Shown piece after piece: positions 52,310 to 62,014 of a stretch of DNA of 64,000 bases. The first letter of the stretch is position 1; every line of letters begins with the position of its first letter. This DNA comes from Cognatishimia maritima (GTDB taxonomy: Bacteria > Pseudomonadota > Alphaproteobacteria > Rhodobacterales > Rhodobacteraceae), in the NCBI RefSeq assembly GCF_900129685.1, contig NZ_FQWM01000001.1, positions 682,001 through 746,000 of the forward strand, in the 5' to 3' direction. Under the pieces are notes generated by a model. It saw nothing but the letters and a program-made list of their open reading frames with translations, did no database searches and was not told the origin of the DNA. The position numbers and the translations under genes are program-made.

Positions 52310-53083
52310 ATGGCCGCATCTGTTTTCGACAGCCCCCTTTATGCCAAATCCTTCCCCTGCGGCGACGCCCGTCAGTTGTTTACAGACAGCGCCGCCGTGC
52401 GCGCTGTGTTACTGGTGGCGGGAACGGCGGCCAAAGCGCAGGGCGAACTGGGGCTGATCCCGCAAGACAGCGCCTTTTTCATCCACAGAAGCGCGATGGA
52501 AGTGCAGATCGACCCGGCTGGCTTGGCGCAAGCGCTGCCTTCCAAAGGGTTCGCACCCGCCGTGCTTGAAGCCTTTGAAAAAGCCATGGAATCGCCGGAG
52601 CATGCGAAGTTCATCGGGTTTGAAGTCGATTTGATTGCGCTTGAGGCCATCGCGCTAACACTGCGCTTGCGCCAGTACCTCAGCTATTGTGCGGGCAAGC
52701 TAGACGCGCTTCAACCAACTTGTCCAACGGTGGCGACGCGTTTGGACGAGCTCAAAACCGCCAAGGACGTCTGCATCGGTTTCGCATTTCCGGGTGACGC
52801 AGACGCACAGGTGGCCCCAGCAGTTGCAGCGGCGCTGAACCTGCCTTTGAAAGATGCCATGCCCTCACCGCTACCCATCCTTCACCTCTGTGCAAACATC
52901 AGCGCTGACCTCGCGCAGGATGCCCCGGACCACCCGACGCTCCGGCAGTTAGCGGGGCTGACGCGCGGTCTGTTTGCTGCGACCGAAGACGCACCTAGTT
53001 TGATGGAGCCCGTGACATTGCCACAAATCTGCCTCGCGGCGGCATCATCGCTTGAAATCGCAATCGCCAACGGCCAAGCTTAG
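52310..53083 (+). CDS. shortened PcaB-like (fumarase/aspartase superfamily) protein, probably inactive
   Basis: A 257-residue protein whose N-terminal 95 residues (MAASVFDSPLYAKSFPCGDA, IHRSAMEVQIDPAGLAQAL, ESPEHAKFIG) align with 3-carboxy-cis,cis-muconate cycloisomerase. Beyond that the family is not followed: the WGATSQDI region is replaced by IGFEVDLIALEA, and the GSSAMPHKxNP signature and the catalytic Ser loop are missing. Family members are 350 residues or more. It is intact as an open frame, so either it is a decayed pcaB or it has been repurposed. It follows the pcaD-like gene after 33 bases. Confidence 0.75.
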   Translation: MAASVFDSPLYAKSFPCGDARQLFTDSAAVRAVLLVAGTAAKAQGELGLIPQDSAFFIHRSAMEVQIDPAGLAQALPSKGFAPAVLEAFEKAMESPEHAKFIGFEVDLIALEAIALTLRLRQYLSYCAGKLDALQPTCPTVATRLDELKTAKDVCIGFAFPGDADAQVAPAVAAALNLPLKDAMPSPLPILHLCANISADLAQDAPDHPTLRQLAGLTRGLFAATEDAPSLMEPVTLPQICLAAASSLEIAIANGQA

Positions 53084-53119
53084 ACAGAGGCCCGTTCTGG
53101 CCAAATCCGAAAGGCCCCG

Positions 53120-54340
53120 ATGACGTCTCGCCTGTCCAATACCTTTGTGCTTTTCACCGTGGTGATTGACGCCATGGGCATCGGTTTGATGATGCCGATC
53201 ATGCCGGACCTGATCCGCGAGATCGAAGGCGGCGACATCGCAGGGGCTGCGATTTGGGGCGGCGTGTTGGCGACAGTCTTTGCGACAATGCTTTTTTTGT
53301 TTGGCCCCCTGGTCGGCAGTCTGTCTGACAGGTTTGGCCGTAGGCCGGTCTTGTTGACCGCCTTGATCGCAATGGGTTGTGCCAAGCTGCTGATGGCCCT
53401 TGCTGGCACGATCTGGATGCTGCTAGCGGGGCGCATTGTGGCGGGGGTTGCCGCGGCCACGCAATCAACGGCGTCTGCCTATATGGCCGATATTTCCCAC
53501 CCCGACGAAAAGGCCAAAAACTTTGGTCGCATTGGCGCGGCTTTTGGCGTTGGATTTGTGTTTGGCCCTGCCCTTGGCGGCGCGCTGGCCGAATTTGGCA
53601 CCCGCGCGCCATTCTACGCTGCTGCCTTCCTTGCGTTTTCCAACGCCCTATTGGGCCTGTTCGTGATGCAGGAAACCGTCGACCAAAGCCGCCGTCGACG
53701 CTTTGAATGGCGGCGGGCGAACCCGCTTGGGGCGCTGATTGCCATGTCGCGTCTGAAAGGGTTGAAAGAGCTTTTGTGGGTCTTTTTCCTCTATCAGGTT
53801 GCTTTGGCGGTCTACCCGGCAACTTGGTCCTTTTTCACCGCTGAAAGATATGGCTGGTCGCCGCAAACCATCGGCATTTCGCTGGCGTTTTTTGGCCTGA
53901 CCTATGCGCTTGTGCAGGGCACTTTGGTGCAGCCCTCCATAAAGCAGTTCGGGCATCGGGGTACGGTTATGTTGGGCCTGTTGCTTGAGGTTGGTGTTTT
54001 GGTGATCTTGTCGCTGATCACCGTGGGGTGGATCGCGCTTATCTTCACACCGATGGCGGCGGTGGCGGCCATTGGGCACCCCGCCATTCAGGGCATCATG
54101 TCACGCAAAATACCCGACGACGCGCAGGGCGAGTTGCAGGGCGTTTTGGCCTCTTTAGGGGCCATTTCGATGATCGTTGCGCCAATCGCAATGACCCGCG
54201 TCTTTGCGCATTTCTCTGGCCCCGGCGCGCCAGTTTATTTCCCCGGTGCCGCCTTTTTGCTTGCGGCCGCGCTGATGCTGATCGCGACGGTCGTGTTTTT
54301 GCTGCGGCCACGCGGCAACGTCGCGGCACGCTCGAACTAG
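53120..54340 (+). CDS. MFS transporter, TetA/TCR-like
   Basis: A 406-residue twelve-helix major facilitator. The loop 2-3 motif [14 protein letters not shown] is intact, along with [14 protein letters not shown] and [11 protein letters not shown]. These resemble the tetracycline-resistance antiporter branch. No drug specificity is assigned. An ArsR-type regulator gene follows 37 bases later and may be co-transcribed. Confidence 0.92.
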   Translation: MTSRLSNTFVLFTVVIDAMGIGLMMPIMPDLIREIEGGDIAGAAIWGGVLATVFATMLFLFGPLVGSLSDRFGRRPVLLTALIAMGCAKLLMALAGTIWMLLAGRIVAGVAAATQSTASAYMADISHPDEKAKNFGRIGAAFGVGFVFGPALGGALAEFGTRAPFYAAAFLAFSNALLGLFVMQETVDQSRRRRFEWRRANPLGALIAMSRLKGLKELLWVFFLYQVALAVYPATWSFFTAERYGWSPQTIGISLAFFGLTYALVQGTLVQPSIKQFGHRGTVMLGLLLEVGVLVILSLITVGWIALIFTPMAAVAAIGHPAIQGIMSRKIPDDAQGELQGVLASLGAISMIVAPIAMTRVFAHFSGPGAPVYFPGAAFLLAAALMLIATVVFLLRPRGNVAARSN

Positions 54341-54376
54341 GGTAATGCTCTCTCGCGCTCTGCGTGCACCCATGCT

Positions 54377-54730
54377 ATGACAGAGAGCGAACAAGACGAC
54401 GAGACCCCGATGCAGAAAGCAGATATCCCGATCTCCGAAATGGAGCGCAACGCAGAAGCTGCGGCGAGCTACCTTAAGGCGCTGGCCCATGGCGGGCGCT
54501 TGATGATCCTCTGCCACCTGTGCAGCGGTGAGAAGTCTGTGGGGGAGCTGGAACAACTGCTGGATATGCGGCAGGCCGCCGTCAGCCAGATGTTGGCGCG
54601 TCTGCGCGATCAGGGTTTTGTGACAGCGCGTCGTGACGGCAAAACCATCTATTACACCCTGACCGATGACCGCACGGCCGAGGTGATAGGCATGATGTAT
54701 CGCCTGTTCTGCGCCCCGTCAGAGGACTGA
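54377..54730 (+). CDS. ArsR-family transcriptional regulator
   Basis: A 117-residue winged helix-turn-helix protein. KALAHGGRLMILCHLCSGEKSVGELEQLLDMRQAAVSQMLARLRDQGFVTARRDGKTIYY spans the whole DNA-binding domain. The metal-binding ELCVCDL motif of metal-sensing ArsR is absent, so it is more likely a redox or persulfide-type sensor (SqrR/BigR-like features: two Cys in ILCHLC). The start at ATG 54377 lies in a run of polar residues; a later start ATG at 54410 is possible. Confidence 0.88.
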   Translation: MTESEQDDETPMQKADIPISEMERNAEAAASYLKALAHGGRLMILCHLCSGEKSVGELEQLLDMRQAAVSQMLARLRDQGFVTARRDGKTIYYTLTDDRTAEVIGMMYRLFCAPSED

Positions 54731-54740
54731 ACGCGCGGCC

Positions 54741-57188
54741 ATGAGGTCCCTTCCAGACGCATTTGAAAATTGGTTCCGCCAAAAGGGCTGGCAGGTTCAC
54801 GATCATCAATTGCAGATGCTAAAGCGATCCCAGGACTCGGCGCTTTTGTTGATTGCGCCGACCGGTGGCGGAAAAACCCTAGCGGGGTTTCTCCCCACAT
54901 TGGTGGACTTGGCTGAGAACCCGCACGACGGGCTGCACACGCTCTATGTCTCTCCGCTTAAGGCTTTGGCAGCAGACATCAAACGCAACCTGCGCACGCC
55001 GGTCGACGAACTGGGGCTGGACATACGGATTGAGGACCGCACCGGAGACACGTCGAATTTTCGCAAAAAACGCCAACGCGCCGACCCGCCGCATATTCTG
55101 CTGACGACGCCCGAAAGCCTTGTGCTGATGACCAGCTATGAGGATGCGGCGCGCACGTTTCGCGGCCTCAAACGCGTGGTCGTCGATGAAATCCACGCCT
55201 TGGCGGAAAGCAAGCGCGGTGATCAGCTGATGTTGGCCCTGGCCCGGTTGCAAAGCCTCTGTCCTGATCTGAAACGCGTCGGCTTGTCGGCTACTGTGGA
55301 CCGCCCAGAAGACATCGCTGCGCTGCTGGCGCGCCATCCAGACCCTTGTGACATTCTGCAGGCAGACCCCGGCCCGGCGCCGGATATTGCCATGTTGGAA
55401 ACCGAAGAGGCCCCGCCGTGGTCTGGCGGCGGCGCGGCCTATGCGATCCCGGCGGTTCTGGAAACCATCAATCAGCACCGCACCACTTTGATCTTTCATA
55501 ACACCCGCGCGCAGGCCGAGATTTTCTTTCACAAGCTTTGGTTGGCCAATGATGAAGGGCTCCCTATTGGTATTCACCACGGCAGCCTTGATCGGGAACA
55601 GCGCCAAAAGGTCGAAGCGGCCATGGTGCGCGGTGACCTGCGCGCGATTGTCTGCACAGGCAGTCTTGATCTGGGCATCGATTGGGGGGATGTGGATCTG
55701 GTGGTGCAGATCGGCGCGCCCAAGAACGTCAAACGTTTGGTGCAGCGGATAGGCCGCGCCAACCACCGCTACAATGCGCCGTCGAAGGCGCTGCTTGTGC
55801 CCGCGAACCGTTTTGAGGTGATCGAATGCCAAGCCGCGCTGGATGCGGTGTTGGAGCGAGACCTTGATGGCGACCCGTGCGGCGAGGGGCCATTGGACGT
55901 GCTCTGCCAACATATCTTGCTGCGGGCTGCCTCTGGTCCGTTTCTAGCCGATGAACTTTATGCCGAGATGTCTTCCGTTGGCGCGTTCGCTGATCTGACC
56001 CGCGCGACTTTTGAGGCCTGCCTCGATTTCTGCGCCACCGGTGGCTATGCGCTGCGCGCCTATGATCAATGGCAGCGCCTTCAGCAGCGTCCCGATGGCG
56101 CGTGGCAGCTTCGTGACCCACGCACGGCCGCCAAAATCCGCATGAACGCAGGCACCATACAGGACGCCGACCTCCTGAAAGTGCGCATGAAACGTAGCCG
56201 CGGCGGCAAGCCCTTGGGCGAGGTCGAAGAGGCTTTCGCAGCTTCCCTTTTGCCCGGTGACACCTTTCTGATTGGCGGGCAAATCGTGAAATACGAAGGT
56301 CTGCGCGAGATGACGGTTGAGGTCAGCAAGGACTCTCGCAAAAAGCCCAGGGTGGCGGTCTTTGGTGGCACAAAATTTTCAACGTCAACGCAACTTTCGC
56401 ACCGTATCCTGCGCTTGCTACAACAGCCGGAATGGCCGGACCTGCCACAACACACTGTCGATTGGCTGACCTTGCAGCGTCAGGTCTCGCGCCTGCCAGA
56501 ACCCGGGCGGCTCCTAATTGAGACTTTTCCGCATGACGGGCGGCAGCACCTTTGTGTTTACGGCTTTGCGGGGCGCAACGCCCAGCAAACGCTTGGGTTG
56601 CTCCTGACCAAACGCATGGAAGACCTTGGGCTTGCGCCGCTTGGGTTTGTCTCAACCGACTACGCGACCTTGATCTGGGGGCTTGATCCGGTCACCGACG
56701 CCGCGCCGCTTTTGGATCGCAACGCGCTGCGGTCGGGGTTGGACGGCTGGCTTGCGGGCAACGCCCTGATGAAACGCACGTTTCGGGGTGTCGCGACTAT
56801 TGCCGGGCTGATTGAGCGCAATATCAAAGGGCAACGCAAATCCGGGCGTCAGGCGACGTTTTCCAGCGACATCCTGTACGACACATTGCTGAAATATGAC
56901 CCGGATCATCTGCTGATGAAAATCACGCGCACGCAGGCTATGCGCGGTCTGGTCGATTTCGAACGCATCGACGAGATGTTGGACCGCGTCGGCCCTCGCA
57001 TTGATTTGCTGGCATTGGATCGGGTGACACCCTTTGCCGCGCCGCTTTTGCTGGAGGTCGGCAAGGTCTATGTCGGCGGCAGCGCCGAAGAGCGTTTGCT
57101 GGCCGAAGAAGAAGCTGCTTTGATGGCGGCGGCGGGGCTGACTGACCCCTTGCCTCAGACCACGAATAAGGCCACCAAGAGCGCATGA
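54741..57188 (+). CDS. ligase-associated DNA damage response DEXH-box helicase
   Basis: An 815-residue Lhr-type superfamily 2 helicase. Motif I is LIAPTGGGKTLAG, motif II DEIH is in VVVDEIHALAESKRGDQL, motif III is GLSATVDRPED, motifs V and VI are TGSLDLGIDWGDVD and QRIGRANHR. A winged-helix and Lhr-core C-terminal part follow. In many bacteria it is encoded with an ATP-dependent DNA ligase, an MBL-fold exonuclease and PdeM. Only the helicase and PdeM are present here. Its last four bases overlap pdeM. Confidence 0.95.
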   Translation: MRSLPDAFENWFRQKGWQVHDHQLQMLKRSQDSALLLIAPTGGGKTLAGFLPTLVDLAENPHDGLHTLYVSPLKALAADIKRNLRTPVDELGLDIRIEDRTGDTSNFRKKRQRADPPHILLTTPESLVLMTSYEDAARTFRGLKRVVVDEIHALAESKRGDQLMLALARLQSLCPDLKRVGLSATVDRPEDIAALLARHPDPCDILQADPGPAPDIAMLETEEAPPWSGGGAAYAIPAVLETINQHRTTLIFHNTRAQAEIFFHKLWLANDEGLPIGIHHGSLDREQRQKVEAAMVRGDLRAIVCTGSLDLGIDWGDVDLVVQIGAPKNVKRLVQRIGRANHRYNAPSKALLVPANRFEVIECQAALDAVLERDLDGDPCGEGPLDVLCQHILLRAASGPFLADELYAEMSSVGAFADLTRATFEACLDFCATGGYALRAYDQWQRLQQRPDGAWQLRDPRTAAKIRMNAGTIQDADLLKVRMKRSRGGKPLGEVEEAFAASLLPGDTFLIGGQIVKYEGLREMTVEVSKDSRKKPRVAVFGGTKFSTSTQLSHRILRLLQQPEWPDLPQHTVDWLTLQRQVSRLPEPGRLLIETFPHDGRQHLCVYGFAGRNAQQTLGLLLTKRMEDLGLAPLGFVSTDYATLIWGLDPVTDAAPLLDRNALRSGLDGWLAGNALMKRTFRGVATIAGLIERNIKGQRKSGRQATFSSDILYDTLLKYDPDHLLMKITRTQAMRGLVDFERIDEMLDRVGPRIDLLALDRVTPFAAPLLLEVGKVYVGGSAEERLLAEEEAALMAAAGLTDPLPQTTNKATKSA

Positions 57189-57859
57189 AATCCGTGGAAT
57201 TCACACTGGCCGGTGCACAGCTGACGGCGCTTGGGTCTGGCGCGCTTTGGTGGCGCGCGCAAGACCTGTTGTGCGTCTCTGACCTCCACTTAGGAAAATC
57301 AGAGCGCATTTTGCGTCGAGGCGGCACTGCCCTGCCCCCCTATGATACGCGCGACACGCTGATCCGCTTGGAACAGGACCTGCGGCTCACCAATGCAAAA
57401 ACGGTTGTTTGCCTTGGCGACAGCTTTGACGACCTTGCGGTTCTGGACGCCCTGCCCGACAGCGAAAGCGATTGGATCAATCGGTTGCAGGCCGGGCGGC
57501 GTTGGGTCTGGATCGAAGGCAACCACGATCCCGGCCCGGTTGACCTGCCGGGCAGCCACCTTGCGGAACTACCATTGCCGCCCCTGACATTTCGGCACAT
57601 CGCCGAACCCGGACAAAGCGGCGAGATTTCGGGGCACTATCACCCAAAGGTGCTACTCCAGACGCGGCTGCGCGGGATATCCCGCCCGGCCTTTCTGTTT
57701 GATTCAGATCGGGTGATCATGCCCGCCTATGGCACCTATACCGGCGGCTTGCGCAGTTCGGATGAGGTGCTGCAAAGCCTCTTGCGCCCAGAGGCGCGGG
57801 CCATAGTCACCGGCCAGACACCGCGCATGGTTGCGCTTCCGCGTCCGAAACGGGGCTAA
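57185..57859 (+). CDS. pdeM: ligase-associated DNA damage response endonuclease PdeM
   Basis: A 224-residue calcineurin-like metallophosphoesterase. The five metal-ligand motifs are LLCVSDLHLGKSER, VCLGDSFDD, WIEGNHDPG, GEISGHYHPK and the C-terminal IMPAYGTYTGG region. It is a single-strand DNA endonuclease by family. It starts at an ATGA overlap with the helicase, so the two are translated together. The last 53 bases overlap the convergent LytTR gene. Confidence 0.94.
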   Translation: MKSVEFTLAGAQLTALGSGALWWRAQDLLCVSDLHLGKSERILRRGGTALPPYDTRDTLIRLEQDLRLTNAKTVVCLGDSFDDLAVLDALPDSESDWINRLQAGRRWVWIEGNHDPGPVDLPGSHLAELPLPPLTFRHIAEPGQSGEISGHYHPKVLLQTRLRGISRPAFLFDSDRVIMPAYGTYTGGLRSSDEVLQSLLRPEARAIVTGQTPRMVALPRPKRG

Positions 57860-58643
57860 GGTTCATGTCTTCGAGTGTGGATCGGTAGTTGCGGCTGACT
57901 GGCACATGGTCGCCGTTCTTTAGGACAACAAAGGCCTTGGACCCTTCTGTCCGCAGCCCCTGCATCGCGGCGCAGGCAACCCAATGAGAGCGATGCACCA
58001 TTGCGCCCGCCACGTCGTCCATTTCGGCCACCGCGTCCCGCATCCGCATGCGCAGCACATGTTCACCTGTATCGGCCATAACGTGCACAAAGTGGTCATT
58101 GGCAGAAAGGCGCAGAACCTCATGATGGTGCCCATCTGGCAGACGGCTGATCAAACGTGGGACCATGGGTTGCTCTGCTGGCGAAGGCACCTGCGGCGCT
58201 TGTTCCTCAATCTCAGACTGAACGCTTGATGAGATTGCTTCAGACAGCATGGCCCGGGCAGCGATCACCGCGAAAAAGACAAAACCGACCCAGACAAGCA
58301 GGTTGGCAAAGGTCACGGCTTCGGGACGTTCTGGATGGAACAAGCGCGCTAATAGGTAGACATCCGTGGCAATCAGAACGGTCCCGACGATGCCGAATAT
58401 AAACTTACCCTGCAGGTCATGACGGTCGCCTATGACGATGCGGCACAACGCTTGCGCGACGTAACCTAGGATAATCGATGTGGTTGTGATCGTTGTCCAA
58501 TAAAAGAAACGTTCCGCCAATGACATTGTTGCGAAGGTTCCAAAGGGACCTGCCAAAGTGCTCCCTGCGGTTGCGATGCACCAAATCGTCAGGGTCAGCT
58601 TGGAAAACAGCGTCTTGAAAGTGTCTTTAACAGTTTCCGTCAT
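57807..58643 (-). CDS. membrane-anchored LytTR transcriptional regulator
   Basis: A 278-residue protein with four predicted transmembrane helices (about 15-38, 45-68, 80-100, 110-132), a linker (SSVQSEIEEQAPQVPSPAEQPMVPRL), and a C-terminal LytTR DNA-binding domain (about 165-258; HHHEVLRLSANDHFVHVMADTGEHVLRMRMRDAVAEM). It has no receiver domain. The start is ATG 58643 with AAGG upstream; ATG 58688 would add 15 residues. The signal and targets are unknown. It overlaps the end of pdeM on the other strand. Confidence 0.9.
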   Translation of the reverse strand: MTETVKDTFKTLFSKLTLTIWCIATAGSTLAGPFGTFATMSLAERFFYWTTITTTSIILGYVAQALCRIVIGDRHDLQGKFIFGIVGTVLIATDVYLLARLFHPERPEAVTFANLLVWVGFVFFAVIAARAMLSEAISSSVQSEIEEQAPQVPSPAEQPMVPRLISRLPDGHHHEVLRLSANDHFVHVMADTGEHVLRMRMRDAVAEMDDVAGAMVHRSHWVACAAMQGLRTEGSKAFVVLKNGDHVPVSRNYRSTLEDMNLSPVSDAEAQPCAVSGR

Positions 58644-58775
58644 GTGCCTTGTCGTTCGGTCCTTTCGCATATGGCATCTCATACTCAATTAGGTCTCAAT
58701 TTGCTATGTCTTATACAACATTGATTTCTACGCGTTTTGGCGGTCCGCGTCGCGGGCCGAGGCCTGAAAAGAAAC

Positions 58776-58803
58776 AAAAAAACGCCGGTGAGGTTCACCG
58801 GCG
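58776..58803 (-). terminator. Rho-independent terminator after folD
   Basis: On the minus strand CGCCGGTGA and TCACCGGCG form a nine-pair stem with a 3-base loop, followed by TTTTTTTG. Confidence 0.92.
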
Positions 58804-58829
58804 CTTTTAAAAGCAATCTGGGCTGTTGT

Positions 58830-59720
58830 TTAGGCCGTCAGACCTTCGGGCTCTGCCAAACCATTTGCGCGGCAGCAGGCCGTCACTGTGTTTGCCAGCA
58901 GGCAGGCGATGGTCATTGGGCCGACGCCGCCTGGAACCGGGGTGATTGCGCCCGCGCGTTCGGCACAGGACGCGAAGTCAACATCGCCAACCAGTTTGTT
59001 CTTGCCGTCGCGTTCGATGCGGTTGATGCCCACGTCGATCACGGTCGCGCCTTCTTTGATCCAGTCGCCCGGCACCATTTCAGGGCGGCCAACAGCGGCG
59101 ACAACGATATCAGCGCGGCGCACAACCTCTGGCAGGTCCTTGGTGCGGGAATGCGCGATGGTCACGGTGCAGCTGTCACCCAGCAGCAACTGCGCCATGG
59201 GCTTGCCCACGATATTGGAACGGCCAATGACAACCGCGTCCATGCCCGAAAGGGAACCGTGGTAGTCGCGCAGCATCATCAAACAGCCCAGCGGCGTGCA
59301 AGGCACCATGGATTTCTGACCTGTGCCCAGAAGACCCACGTTGGAAATGTGGAAACCGTCGACGTCCTTTTCAGGCGCGATGGAGTTGATGATCAGGTCT
59401 TCGTTCAAATGGCCCGGCAAGGGCAATTGCACCAAAATACCATGCACGTTTGGATCGTTGTTCAACTGATCCACAACCGCCAGCAGGTCCGCCTCGGATG
59501 TGGCGGCGTCCAGCTTGTGTTCATAGCTGTTCATGCCCACTTCAACGGTCTGCTTACCCTTGGAGCGCACATAAACCTGAGACGCCGGGTCCTCGCCCAC
59601 CAGAACGACCGCCAGACCAGGGGTGATGCCGTGTTCTTCTTTCAAGCGCGCCACATGGCCCGCGACCTTTTCGCGAACGGTTGCCGCAAAGGCCTTACCG
59701 TCGATGATGTTTGCCGCCAT
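58830..59720 (-). CDS. folD: bifunctional methylene-THF dehydrogenase/methenyl-THF cyclohydrolase
   Basis: A 296-residue one-carbon enzyme interconverting 5,10-methylene-, methenyl- and 10-formyl-THF. [20 protein letters not shown] contains the catalytic Lys region, [10 protein letters not shown] and [17 protein letters not shown] are the substrate and NADP blocks, and [19 protein letters not shown] is the C-terminal signature. The start is ATG 59720 with CAGGAG upstream. The chorismate mutase gene precedes it and fhs lies just beyond, giving the C1 pathway in one block. Confidence 0.97.
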   Translation of the reverse strand: MAANIIDGKAFAATVREKVAGHVARLKEEHGITPGLAVVLVGEDPASQVYVRSKGKQTVEVGMNSYEHKLDAATSEADLLAVVDQLNNDPNVHGILVQLPLPGHLNEDLIINSIAPEKDVDGFHISNVGLLGTGQKSMVPCTPLGCLMMLRDYHGSLSGMDAVVIGRSNIVGKPMAQLLLGDSCTVTIAHSRTKDLPEVVRRADIVVAAVGRPEMVPGDWIKEGATVIDVGINRIERDGKNKLVGDVDFASCAERAGAITPVPGGVGPMTIACLLANTVTACCRANGLAEPEGLTA

Positions 59721-59752
59721 TTTCGTCTCCTGCGATTCTTTTGGGGTCAGCG

Positions 59753-60058
59753 TCATTTGCGCGCCAGACCAACCTCTTCTCGGTCAATCGACCAATCAAT
59801 CAACTGTCGCCAAAGCCGTTCGATCAGGTCCGGGTCAAGCCCCGTCGCCTCCGCGGCTTGGCGTGCATTGTGGACCACCTCTTCGACGCGCTCAGGAATG
59901 CGGGCTGGCCAGCCATTTCCCTGCTTCAATTCGGTCGCCCGATCTATGAACGCTGCCCTTAAAGTCAAAAGGTCCACAAGCTGCCTGTCCAATGTATCGA
60001 TCCCTTCGCGGACCTCTGCCATTGTGCTGCATTCTTGTGGGTTTTTTGCGACGCTCAT
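59753..60058 (-). CDS. AroQ-class chorismate mutase (PchB-like)
   Basis: A 101-residue all-helical chorismate mutase domain. [29 protein letters not shown] has the conserved Arg and Lys. [38 protein letters not shown] resembles the PchB (isochorismate pyruvate lyase) pattern, so mutase versus lyase activity is open. Between fhs and folD it is unrelated in pathway but probably co-transcribed. A strong hairpin lies just upstream. Confidence 0.9.
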   Translation of the reverse strand: MSVAKNPQECSTMAEVREGIDTLDRQLVDLLTLRAAFIDRATELKQGNGWPARIPERVEEVVHNARQAAEATGLDPDLIERLWRQLIDWSIDREEVGLARK

Positions 60059-60067
60059 CTTGATCTC

Positions 60068-60095
60068 CTGCGGCCCGAAAGCTCTCGGACCGCAG
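60068..60095 (-). other. hairpin between fhs and the chorismate mutase gene
   Basis: On the minus strand CTGCGGTCCGA and TCGGGCCGCAG pair over eleven positions (one G-U) around a 6-base loop. No T-run follows. It ends directly at the ribosome-binding site of the chorismate mutase gene (AGGAGATCAAG), so it could limit translation or mark an mRNA end. Confidence 0.6.
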
Positions 60096-60111
60096 TAGCT
60101 TTTCTGGTGGC

Positions 60112-61788
60112 TTAGAACAAGCCTTCGATCTGACCTTCTGCGTTCAGACGGATCGATTCCGACGCAGGAACACGTGGCAGACCTGGCATGGTCATGATCT
60201 CACCGCAGACAACCACGATGAAGCCTGCACCGGCGGAAAGGCGGACTTCACGCACTGGAACAGAGTGGCCAGTCGGCGCACCGCGCAGGTTTGGATCGGT
60301 GGAGAAGCTGTATTGGGTTTTCGCCATACAGACTGGCAGGTTGCCGTAGCCAGCTTCTTCCCATTCTTTCAGCTGATTGCGGATCTTCTTGTCGGCCAGA
60401 ACCTCGTCGGCGCGGTAGATGCGCTTGGCGATGGTTTCGACTTTCTCAAAGAGCGGCATATCGTCTGGATAGATCGGCGCGAAAGATGCCGCGCCGGAAT
60501 CCGCCAGTTCCACAACTTTTTCCGCCAGAGGTGCAGAACCTTCAGAGCCCAGCTCCCAGTGGCGGGACAGAATGGCTTCGACACCGTGTGTTGCACAGTA
60601 GTCTTTAACAGCTTGTACTTCTGCATCTGTGTCTGTCACGAAGTGGTTGATCGCAACCACAACAGGCACGCCGAAGGACTTCACGTTTTCGATGTGGCGA
60701 CCAAGGTTCGCGCAACCGTTTTTCACGGCATCAACGTTTTCTGCACCCAAGTCAGCTTTGGCAATGCCACCGTTCATCTTCATCGCGCGTACAGTCGCAA
60801 CCAGAACAACCGCGGATGGTGCGATGCCTGCTTTGCGGCATTTGATGTTCATGAACTTCTCGGCACCAAGGTCAGCACCAAAGCCCGCTTCGGTCACAAC
60901 GTAGTCTGCCACTTTCAACGCAGTCTTTGTCGCGATGACAGAGTTACAGCCGTGCGCGATGTTCGCGAATGGGCCGCCGTGTACGAAGGCTGGGTTGTTT
61001 TCCAGAGTTTGCACCAAGTTTGGCTGCATCGCGTCTTTCAGCAGAACGGTCATAGCGCCTTCGGCTTTGATGTCGCGGCAGTAAACCGGGGTTTTGTCGC
61101 GGCGGTAGGCAACGATGATGTCGCCCAGACGCTTTTCAAGGTCTTGCAAATCGTTTGCCAGGCAAAGGATCGCCATAACTTCGGACGCCACAGTGATGTC
61201 AAAGCCGGTTTCGCGTGGGAAGCCGTTGGATACGCCGCCAAGGGAGGCTGTGATCTGACGCAAGGCGCGGTCGTTCATGTCGACCACACGACGCCATGCA
61301 ACGCGGCGGATGTCGATTTCCTGCTCGTTGCCCCAGTAGATGTGGTTGTCGATCATCGCAGACAGAAGTGAGTGCGCAGAGGTGATCGCGTGGAAGTCAC
61401 CTGTGAAGTGCAGGTTCATCTCTTCCATTGGCACAACCTGTGCCATGCCGCCCCCGGCTGCGCCGCCCTTCATGCCGAAGTTCGGGCCGAGGGACGCTTC
61501 GCGAATACAGATCATCGCGTTTTTGCCGATGCGGTTCAAACCGTCACCCAGACCAACAGTGGTGGTGGTCTTACCTTCACCCGCAGGCGTTGGGTTGATC
61601 GCGGTCACGAGGATCAGCTTGCCATCTTCTTTGTCTTTAACAGAGTTGATGAAGTCTTGGCTGACCTTCGCCTTGTCGTGGCCGTAGGGCAGCAGGTCAT
61701 CATTTGAGATGCCGATCTTTGCGCCGATCTCTTGGATCGGCAGCTTGTTTGCCTCGCGGGCAATTTCAATGTCAGATTTATAGGCCAT
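60112..61788 (-). CDS. fhs: formate-tetrahydrofolate ligase
   Basis: A 558-residue ATP-dependent enzyme making 10-formyl-THF from formate. The P-loop [11 protein letters not shown] is at about 66-76, and [22 protein letters not shown] near the C-terminus is the substrate-binding block. FhS together with FolD lets the cell assimilate or use formate-derived C1 units. Codon use is smooth and highly expressed in style (alternate frames are long and open). Confidence 0.97.
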   Translation of the reverse strand: MAYKSDIEIAREANKLPIQEIGAKIGISNDDLLPYGHDKAKVSQDFINSVKDKEDGKLILVTAINPTPAGEGKTTTTVGLGDGLNRIGKNAMICIREASLGPNFGMKGGAAGGGMAQVVPMEEMNLHFTGDFHAITSAHSLLSAMIDNHIYWGNEQEIDIRRVAWRRVVDMNDRALRQITASLGGVSNGFPRETGFDITVASEVMAILCLANDLQDLEKRLGDIIVAYRRDKTPVYCRDIKAEGAMTVLLKDAMQPNLVQTLENNPAFVHGGPFANIAHGCNSVIATKTALKVADYVVTEAGFGADLGAEKFMNIKCRKAGIAPSAVVLVATVRAMKMNGGIAKADLGAENVDAVKNGCANLGRHIENVKSFGVPVVVAINHFVTDTDAEVQAVKDYCATHGVEAILSRHWELGSEGSAPLAEKVVELADSGAASFAPIYPDDMPLFEKVETIAKRIYRADEVLADKKIRNQLKEWEEAGYGNLPVCMAKTQYSFSTDPNLRGAPTGHSVPVREVRLSAGAGFIVVVCGEIMTMPGLPRVPASESIRLNAEGQIEGLF

Positions 61789-61961
61789 AACCGCATTACT
61801 CCTTCGGTGCGCCGAAACTTAGCCAAGGATTACCCTGCGATTCCACCCGACCTAGTCGCAAATCCGACATTTCGCGCTGAACTTGCGTCTCCGATAATCT
61901 CCGATGACGCGCATTGGAAACTTCTGGAAAGCCAATGAGCGCTGGAAAATCCTTAAATGAG

Positions 61962-61990
61962 AAAACCCCGGCGCAGGATGTCGCCGGGGT
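61962..61990 (-). terminator. Rho-independent terminator after ftsH
   Basis: On the minus strand ACCCCGGCG and CGCCGGGGT pair around an 8-base loop and run into TTTTC. Confidence 0.88.
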
Positions 61991-62014
61991 CTTGGAAGTG
62001 TCGCTTTTTACGCA

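Noticed and set aside
58737-60098. Long plus-strand open frame opposite folD and the chorismate mutase gene
   Set aside because: Its product is low-complexity His/Arg/Gln-rich text with no family motifs, while both minus-strand genes have complete active sites.
60265-61371. Plus-strand open frame of 368 codons opposite fhs
   Set aside because: Shadow frame caused by strong codon bias in fhs; the Phe/Val/His-rich product is not protein-like.
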